NCBI GenBank assembly: GCA_011799875.1
Contig: CM022298.1
Coordinates: 192,098,423 to 192,162,422 of the forward strand
Length of the DNA stretch: 64,000 nucleotides
Direction: 5' to 3'
Source: Thinopyrum elongatum
Lineage: Eukaryota > Streptophyta > Magnoliopsida > Poales > Poaceae
This document shows, one piece after another, positions 56,653 through 64,000 of the stretch. How positions within the stretch are numbered: the first letter of the stretch is position 1; every line of letters begins with the position of its first letter. Made by a program: the position numbers and the translations under genes. The notes beneath the pieces were generated by a model. It saw nothing but the letters and a program-made list of their open reading frames with translations, searched no databases and was not told the DNA's origin.

Positions 56653-58471
56653 AGTAGTAGCGCTAGTTAGCAGAAAGCAGTAGCATTGGGCGCCAGTGCT
56701 ACAGCTATGTAGCAGTAGCGCTGGTTAGACCAACGCTACTGCTAATTAGATATAGCAGTAGCGCGGGACAACCAACGCTACTGCTACAACTTAGCTGTAG
56801 CGCCGTAGCAGTAGCGCTGGTGCCCGCGCTACTGCTAGCTGACGGTAGCTTGAATCTGCGTTGGTATTGCCCCAAAGAGGAAGGGATGATGCAGCACAGC
56901 TACGGCAAGTATTTCCCTCAGTTATGAAACCAAGGTTATCAATCCAGTAGGAGAACCAAGCAACACTGTGTAAACGGTACCTGCATAAAAGAACAAATAC
57001 TTGCAACCCAACGCGTAAGAGGGGTTGTCAATCCCTCCATGGTAAAAAGATAGATTAAATTGTATGAGATTGGATAAATATATCTGACTAAAACACAAAA
57101 TAAAATAAGTAAAGAAAAAGTGCAGCAAGGTACTTTTGGGTTTTTTGGAATAATAGATCTAAAAACAATATGATAAAAGATAGACACGGGGGTCTTAGAT
57201 TTCACTAGTGGCTTCTCTCGAGAAAATAGCATACGGTGGGTAAACAAATTATTGTTGGCCAATTGATAGAAGAGCAAATAATTATGACGATATCCAAGGC
57301 AATGATCATGTATATAGGCATCACGTCCAAGATTAGTAGACCGACTCCTGCCTGCATCTACTACTATTACTCCACACATCGACCGCTATCCAGCATGCAT
57401 CTAGTGTATTAAGTTCATGGAGAAACGGAGTAATGCAATAAGAATGATGACATGATGTAGACAAGATCTATTCATGTAGGAATAGACCCCATCTTTTTAT
57501 CTTTAATAGAAATGATACATGCATGCCTCGCTACCCCTTCTGTCACTGGGTGAGGACACCGCAAGATCGAACCCATCACAAAGCACCTCTTCCCATTGCA
57601 AGAAAAATCAATCTAGCTGGCCTAACTAAACCAAAGATTCGGAGAAGAAATACAAGGCTATAACAATCATGCATATAAGAGATCAAAGAAAACTCAAATA
57701 ATATTCATAGATAGATCTGATCATAAACTTGCACGTCATCAGATCCCAACAAACACACCGCAAAAAGTCATTACATCAAATAGATCTCCAAGAACATCGA
57801 GGAGAACATTGTATTGAGAATCAAAAAGAGAGAAAAAGCCATCTAGCTACTGCCTACGGACCCGTAGGTCTAAGGTGAACTACTCACGCATCATCGGAGG
57901 AGCACCAATGAGGATGATGAACCCCTTCGTGATCGTGTTCCCCTCCGGCAGAGTGTCGGAATAGGGCTCGAGATTGGATCTCATGGTTCTGGAACTTACG
58001 GCGGCTGGAATTGTGTTTCGTCGACTCCCCTAGGGTTTCTGGAATATTTGGGAATTTATAGAGCTGAGAGGCGGTGGAAAGGACTCCCGTGGGCCCCACC
58101 ACCCACCTGGGTGCGCCAGGGGCCTCTGGCACCTTGGTGGGTTGTGGGCCCCACGGGCCTCCCCTCTGGTGCTTCCTTGGCTCTCAAGTTGTCTTCTAGT
58201 CCAAAAAAATCTCCAAAAAGTTTTGTGGCATTTGGACTTCGTTTGGTACTGATATTCTATGAAGTAAAAAACAAGCAAAAAACAACAACTGGCACTGGGC
58301 ACTATGTCAATAGGTTAGTCCCAAAAAATGATATAAAGTTGCTATAAAATGAAGGTAAAACATCCAAGAATGATAATATAACAACATGGAACAATAAAAA
58401 ATAATAGATACGTTGGAGACATATCACTAGCCCAAAAACCAGCGCTACTAGTAGGCTTTTCCCTAGTAGTG
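56653..58471 (-). mobile_element. CACTA remnant with CACTACTAG end
   Basis: The right end, on the minus strand, reads CACTACTAGGGAAAAGCC (58454-58471). Subterminal repeats of the type AGCAGTAGCGCTGG and its inverse fill 56653-56839 and 58427-58453. The left TIR is missing, so its insertion site and the adjacent chromovirus LTR were probably joined by a deletion. Holds a solo LTR. Confidence 0.75.
56840..58426 (-). mobile_element. Solo LTR of the S family (Sabrina-like)
   Basis: On the minus strand it starts TGATATGTCTCC and ends GCTACCGTCA, 1587 bases, flanked by identical CTAGC at 56835-56839 and 58427-58431. It is homologous to 11605-13120. A perfect duplication with no internal domain indicates LTR-LTR recombination. 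Confidence 0.92.
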
Positions 58472-59096
58472 TATGGTGCCATCCGTGTCGCGCAAGCGTG
58501 AGGGATTTCCGCTGTAGGGTGTTGCAATAGGTTCATGATTCTCTTATAGTGGGTGGCGAGAGTGACAGAAGCTTATACCCGAGTAAGGGGATTGTTGCAT
58601 ATGGGAGTAAAGAGGGCTTGATACTTAATGCTATGGTTGGGTTTTACCTTAATGATCTTTGGTAGTTGCGGATGCTTGCTAGAGTTCCAATCATAAGTAC
58701 ATATAATCCAAGTACGGAAAGTATGTTAGCTCATGCCTCTCCCTCATATAAAATTGCAATAATGATTACTGGTCTAGTTATCGATTGCCTAGGGACAAAT
58801 AACTTTCTTGTGTTACAAAAAGCTCTCTACTAAAATTAACTTTTATTATCTCACAAAATTACACCTAGTTTTATTTCCACTAAGTACCTCTAGTTTTATT
58901 CTTGCAAACCTATCTTATCACCTACAAAATATTTTCATACTTGTTCTAGGTAAAGCGAACATCAAGTGTGCGTAGAGTTGTATCGGTGGTCGATAGAACT
59001 TGAAGGGAATATTGATTCTGCCTTTAGCTCCTCGTTGGGTTTGACACTCTTATTTATCAAAAAAGCTACAATTAATCCCCTATACTTGTGGGTTAT
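58472..59096 (+). repeat. Fragment of a gypsy LTR (3' part)
   Basis: Ends CCCCTATACTTGTGGGTTATCA, like the G1-type LTR end (inverse of 42240-42290), preceded by GGTCGATAGAACTTG and GGGTTTGACACTCTTA. The first part is missing on the CACTA side, and the internal domain is missing on the right, where a piece of another LTR follows. Confidence 0.75.
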
Positions 59097-59210
59097 CATT
59101 GTCCTACTGGATTTATAACCTTGGTTCTTAACTGAGGGAAATACTTATCTCTACTGTACTGCATCATCCTCTACTCTTCGGGGAAATCCCAATGCAGCTC
59201 ACAAGTAGCA
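59097..59210 (+). repeat. 5' LTR remnant of S2
   Basis: Begins at TTGTCCTACTGGATTTATAA, equal to the internal LTR position near 6667 in S1, and ends CAAGTAGCA. Everything upstream has been lost. Confidence 0.75.
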
Positions 59211-59221
59211 GGAAGAATTTC

Positions 59222-59239
59222 TGGCGCCGTTGCTGGGGA
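59222..59239 (+). other. Primer binding site of S2 (tRNA-Asp type)
   Basis: TGGCGCCGTTGCTGGGGA, one mismatch to the tRNA-Asp complement. Confidence 0.8.
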
Positions 59240-59417
59240 GACATCATCAACATCAATCAAGTACCATCACATAAACTTTAATCTCCTTGCATTTACATTA
59301 TTTGCCATTTGCCTCTCGTTTTCATCTCCCCCGCTTCTAAACGTTTTTACATAAACACAAAAATATTTTTCGTTTGCCTTTTTGCTTGTTCGCTTGTTTG
59401 CTTGCTTTGTCGTGATA

Positions 59418-60341
59418 TCTCAAGAAAATACAAAGTTGTGTGATTTTTGCAATACTAATAATAATGATTTTATTAGTACTCCAATTGCTCCTCCCGCCAC
59501 TAGTGCGGAGTCTTGTGATATTAATGCCTCTTTGCTAAATCTTGTTATGAAAGAACAATTTTCTGGTAGTCCTAATGAAGATGTTGCACCCCATCTTAAC
59601 ACTTTTGTTGAATTGTGTGATATGCAAAAGAAAAAAGATGTGGATAATGATATTGTCAAATTGAAATTATTTCCGTTCTCACTATGAGATCGCACTAAAA
59701 CTTGGTTTTCATCTTTGCCACGAAATAGTATTGATTCTTGGGATAAGTGTAAAGATGCTTTTATTGCCAAGTATTTTCCTCCCGTGAAAATCATTTCCCT
59801 TAGAAATCAAATTATGAATTTTAAGAAACTTGAGCATGAATATGTTGCCCATTCTTGGGAGAGGATGAAATTAATGATAAGAAATTGCCCTACTCATGGT
59901 TTAAGTTTATGGATGATCATACAAAAAAATTATGCGGGATTCAACTTTGTTTCCAGAAATCTTTTAGATTTCGCCGCGGGAGGTACCTTTATGGAAATCA
60001 CACTAGGAGAAGCTACAAAATTGCTTGATAATATTATGGCAAATTATTCACAATGGCATACTTAAAGAACTCCTACTAGTAAAAAAGTGAATTCTGTTGA
60101 AGAAATTAGTACTTTGAGTGATAAAGTTGATGCTCTTATGAAAATGGTTGCTAGTAAAAGTGGTCATATTGATCCTAATGATGTGCCATTGTCTACTTTG
60201 ATTGAGGAAAATAATGATCTTGTAGATGTGAATTTTGTCGCACGAAACAATTTCAATAGTAATGCTTATAGAGGCAATTTTAATCCTAGTCCGTTTCCTG
60301 GAAATTCCTCTAATAATTATGGCAATTCCTATGGTAATTCT

Positions 60342-60381
<40 letters not shown>

Positions 60382-61058
60382 GGATGCCCTCTGATCTTGA
60401 TAGTAATATTAAATAATTTATTAATGCTCAAAAGGTTTTCAATACTATGATTGAGGAAAATTTGAGTAAACTTGATGATATGTCTAGGAGAATGGATAGG
60501 ATTGTTCATGATGTGGAAAATCTTAAACCTAAATTTTTACCACCCAAGCTTGATATTTATAAATCCATGAAATCTCTTTATGTCTCTATGGATGAAAGTA
60601 AAGAAAGAACCGTTAGGTTGAGGGCTAAGCGAGAATTCTTAGAAAAAGTGATTATGCCCGGTTTTTATCGCAATTATGATGAAGATATTAAAATGATTGG
60701 TGCTACACCCATTGAATCTTTGTTTAGCAATATAAAACTTGATGATAATGGGACTAAATATGAGTCAACTTTATCTAGAAGGAGTCCCAATTGTTCGGAA
60801 GGTGATGATCTTAATGAAAAAATTGATAAAAGTTGGTTTGGAGAGGCCAAAACTTTAAATAGGGATGTGCCCACTACTTTGGATTTCAAGGACTTTAATT
60901 ATGATAGTTGTTCTTCAATTGATTGTATTTCCTTGTTGCAATCCATGCTAAATTCACCCAATTCTTATGAACAAAATAAGGCTTTTAGTAAACATATTGC
61001 AGAAGCGATGATGAAAGCTTTAGAAGAAAACCTAGAAATTGGAGGTTTCAATACCTAG
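59418..61058 (+). pseudogene. S2 gag and following region, broken
   Basis: Homologous to S1 gag, but the start codon is ATA (59418). Stops: TGA at 59685 (CGA in the expected sequence), TAA at 60063 and TAA at 60414. The gag core (HLNTFVELCDMQKKKDVDND, then SWERMKLMIRNCPTHG) is clear. A trinucleotide expansion at 60342-60381 encodes a polyasparagine run. The last open part (60447-61058) runs through the linker towards the protease. Cannot make a full protein. Confidence 0.82.
60342..60381 (+). repeat. AAT trinucleotide microsatellite inside gag
   Basis: About 13 tandem AAT units encoding Asn, where S1 has only a few Asn codons (about 7965). Confidence 0.92.
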
Positions 61059-61500
61059 GAAATTATATGATGAATGGGAACCTACCATTAAATTAAAAAT
61101 TAAAAATTATGAGTGCAATACTTTATGTGATTTGGGTGCTAGCGTTTCCACAATACCAAAATCTCTATGCGATGTGCTAGGTTTTACCAATATGGATGAA
61201 TGTTCACTTGATTTGCACTTAGCCGATTCCACTATTAAGAAACCTTTGGGTAGAATAAATTATGTTATTATTCTTGCAAATTGGAATTATGTTTCCGTTG
61301 ATTTCATTGTGCTTGATATAGATTCAATCCATCTTGTCCCATAATACTTGGTAGACCGTTTTTACGTACCATAGGTACTATCATTAATATGAAAGAAGGG
61401 AATATATGATTTCAATTTCCACTAAAGAAGGGTATGGAACACTTCCCTAGAAAGAAAATTAAGCCACCATATGAATCCATTATGAGGGCCACCTATGGAA
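61039..61500 (+). pseudogene. S2 aspartic protease, frameshifted
   Basis: DLGASVSTIPKSLCDVLGF gives the retropepsin active site. A one-base loss near 61330 relative to S1 shifts the frame before the LGRPFLR motif, which is still readable in another frame. Confidence 0.8.
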
Positions 61501-62351
61501 TTAATTTAAAAGTGACAACACTTGAAACTATGCATTACGCCTAGCTAGGGGCGTAAAACAATAACGCTAGTTGGGAGGCAACCCTATAGTTATCTTATTT
61601 TTCTTGTTTCTTTTCCTATTTTTTGGTGTGCACACAATTATGCTACTGTTATGGTTGTGTTTTTGTGTTTAAATTAGTGTTTGTGCCAAGTAAAGCCTTT
61701 GGGATGATTTGGATGATAGTTGATTTGATTCTGTGAAAAAATAGAAACTTTTGCGCCCAGTAGAAGAATTGTTTAAATTCACTAGAACGTGCTTTTGATC
61801 TGAATTTTGTACACATGATTGATATACAAATTTCCCACATTGTCCTAATTTTTCAGAATTTTTATAGTTACATAAGTATAGCCATAATTCAGATTACTAC
61901 AGATTATTCTGTTTTTGACAAATTCTATTTTTGTTGCATTGTTTGCTTGTTTTGATGAATCTATGGATTGTATCGGGGGGTTATAAGCCATGGTGAAGTT
62001 AGAATACAGTAGGTATTATGAAATAATAAAATATGAATGGGTTTACAATAGTACCTAAAGTTTGTGATTTGGTTGTTATACTAATGTATCTCACGAAGGT
62101 TTTTGTTCAGTTTTGTGTGCTGAAGTTTTCAAGTTTTGAGTGAGATCACGATGGATGAAGGAATAAGGAGTGGCAAGAGCCTAATCTTGGGGATGCCCGA
62201 GGCACCCCCAAGGTAATATTCAAGGACTCCCAAGCATCTAAGCTTGGGTATTCCCCGGAAGGCATCCCCTCTTTCTTCTACGAACTATCGGTAATATTAC
62301 TTGGAGCTATATTTTTATTCATCACATGATATGAGTTTTGCTTGGAGCGTC
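61501..62351 (+). other. S2 noncoding internal region
   Basis: Matches S1 from about 9130 to 9938, with no gene. GCCTAGCTAGGGGCGTAAAA is at about 61540. Confidence 0.7.
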
Positions 62352-63930
62352 TGATACGTCTCCAATGTATATATAACTTTTGATTGTTCCATGCTATTAT
62401 ATTATCTGTTTTGGATGTTTTATATGCATTAATATGCTATTTTATATTATTTTTGGGACTAAAATATTAACCTAGAGCCCAGTGCCAGTTTTCGTTTTTT
62501 CCTTGTTTTTGAGATTTACAGAAAAGGAATACCAAACGGAGTCCAAACGGAATAAAACTTTCGCGATGATTCTTCTTGGACCAGAAGACACCTACGTAAC
62601 TTGGAGAGAGGGCCAGAAGGTTCCCGAGGAGGCCACAAGCCTGCCAGGCGCGCCCTGGGGGCGCCTGAGGGCTTGTGGACCCCTCGAAGGTCTCCCAACC
62701 CTAATCTTTGCACTATAAATTCCCAAATATTCCCCCAACACCAGAAGTGTCAACCAAATTACTTTTCCGCCGCTGCAAGCCTTTGTTCCCGTGAGATCCC
62801 ATCTTGGGGCCTTTTCTGGCGATCTGCCGGAGGGGGGTTCGATCACGGAGGGCCTCTACATCAACCTTGCTGCCCTTCCGATGATGTGTGAGTAGTTTAC
62901 CACAGACCTACGGGTCCATAGATAGTAGCTAGATGGCTTCTTCTCTCTCTTTGATCTTCAATACAATGTTCTCCTCGATGTTCTTGGAGATCAATTCGAT
63001 GTAATACTTTTTTGCGGTGTGTTTGTTGAGATTCGATGAATTGTGGATTTATGATCAGATTATCTATGAATATTATTTGAGTCTTCTCTAAACCCTTTTA
63101 TGCATGATTAAGATATCTTTGTATTTCTCTTCGAACTATCGGTTTGGTTTGGCCAACTAGATTGGTTTTTCTTGCAATGGGAGAGGTGCTTAGTTTTGGG
63201 TTCAATCTTGCGGTGTCCTCACCCAGTGATAGAAGGGGTAGTGACGCACGTATTGTATTGTTGCCATCAAGGATAAAAAGATGGGGTTTATATCATATTG
63301 CTCGAGTTTATCCCTCTACATCATGTCATCTTACTTAAGGCGTTACTCCGTTCTTATGAACTTAATACTCTAGATGCATGCTGGATAGTGGTCGATGTGT
63401 GGAGTAATAGTAGTAGATGCAGGCAGGAGTCGGTCTACTTGTCATGAACGTGATGCCTATATTCATGATCATTGCCTTAGATATCGTCATAACTTTGTGC
63501 TTTTCTATCAATTGCTCAACAGTAATTTGTTTACCCACCGTATGCTATCTTCAAGAGAGAAGCCTCTAGTGAAACCTATGGCCCCCGGGTCTATTTTCCA
63601 TCATATATTTTCAGATCTATAAACCAAAAAACCCAAAAATACCTTGCTGCAATTTATTTATATTTACTTTAGTTTGCTCTTTTATTTATCTTTTATACCT
63701 ATCTCTAGTAGATCTCACTCTTGTTCGTGACCGTGAATGGATTGACAACCCCTTTTTCGCATTCAGTGCAAGTGTTTGTTAGTTTGTGCAGGTGCATAGA
63801 TTGGAGACTTGCTTGTGCCTCCTACTAGATTGATACCTTGGTTCTTAACTGAGGGAATTACTTATCTCTACTTTGCTGCATCACCCTTTCCTCTTCAAGG
63901 GAAAAATCCACGCAAGCTCAAGAAGTAGCA
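62352..63930 (+). mobile_element. Solo LTR of the S family inside S2
   Basis: Starts TGATACGTCTCC and ends AAGTAGCA, 1579 bases, flanked by identical GCGTC at 62347-62351 and 63931-63935. S2 internal sequence is contiguous across it (CTTGGAGCGTC, then GTGTATTATATGAG). TATA-like CACTATAAATTCC is at about 62713. Confidence 0.93.
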
Positions 63931-64000
63931 GCGTCGTGTATTATATGAGTCTTCACTTTGTTTGCTTTTTAGTTTGCCCCAATCATCTTTGAGGGACACA
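63931..64000 (+). other. S2 internal domain resumes
   Basis: GTGTATTATATGAGTCTTCA continues the S1-like noncoding region. Confidence 0.75.

Larger units (their letters stand above)
59097..64000 (+). mobile_element. S2: second gag-protease gypsy element, interrupted by a solo LTR
   Basis: Plus strand: 114 bases of 5' LTR end, primer site, gag, protease, noncoding region. Interrupted at 62352-63930 by a solo LTR and resuming at 63931 with sequence matching S1 from about 9934. The 3' LTR lies outside the window. Same family as S1; again no RT or integrase. Confidence 0.85.

Overview
The window is TE-dense plant DNA of Triticeae type (wheat, Aegilops or barley relative). The evidence is nested gypsy LTR retrotransposons with tRNA-Asp-type primer sites, CACTA transposons with CACTACA and CACTACTAG ends, Stowaway MITEs with CTCCCTCCG-like ends, a Helitron, a LINE, and intron-containing plant genes (F-box/DUF295, SINA-like, DEDD exonuclease). 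Family names such as Fatima-like or Sabrina-like come from memory of repeat types, not from a search.

Layout. (1) 1-43759: one old minus-strand Athila-type gypsy element, called G1 here. Its 3' LTR is at the left edge (1-963) and its 5' LTR is at 42240-43759. A LINE (about 1757-3762) sits in its 3' part. A CACTA transposon with a 3-bp ATT duplication (5467-37516) sits inside its pol gene: the end of the pol reading frame at 37517-37683 continues in register at 5463-5355. (2) Inside the CACTA: a left TIR cut to 32 bp, a non-autonomous gypsy element S1 (5499-13120, gag-protease only), and then about 24 kb resembling genic DNA. That part holds an apparently complete two-exon F-box gene (31227-32570), a complete exonuclease-like ORF (25002-25724, minus), a 5'-truncated SINA-like gene (29301-30005, minus), decayed split genes, several Stowaway MITEs, a 0.48-kb Helitron, two copies of a 0.37-kb TIR element, and CACTA subterminal repeats (33.5-37.5 kb). 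(3) 43761-44313: two spliced-looking exons of a plus-strand, TE-associated gene into which G1 inserted. (4) 44451-56652: a minus-strand chromovirus with one intact 1474-codon polyprotein, an extra upstream ORF, a complete 3.8-kb 3' LTR and a truncated 5' LTR. (5) 56653-58471: a CACTA remnant holding a solo LTR with CTAGC duplications. (6) 58472-64000: a gypsy LTR fragment, then a second gag-protease element S2 that holds another solo LTR with GCGTC duplications and runs off the right edge.

How it works together. Almost everything is transposon biology. G1 is dead: it has stops, and its reverse transcriptase and integrase active sites are altered. S1 and S2 lack reverse transcriptase and would need help in trans. 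The chromovirus is the only element with an intact polyprotein, but its 5' LTR has lost the U3 side. The most notable object is the CACTA, which seems to carry a block of host genes as cargo. Host-type coding capacity is limited to the F-box gene and perhaps the exonuclease-like ORF. No rRNA, tRNA gene or CRISPR array was found.
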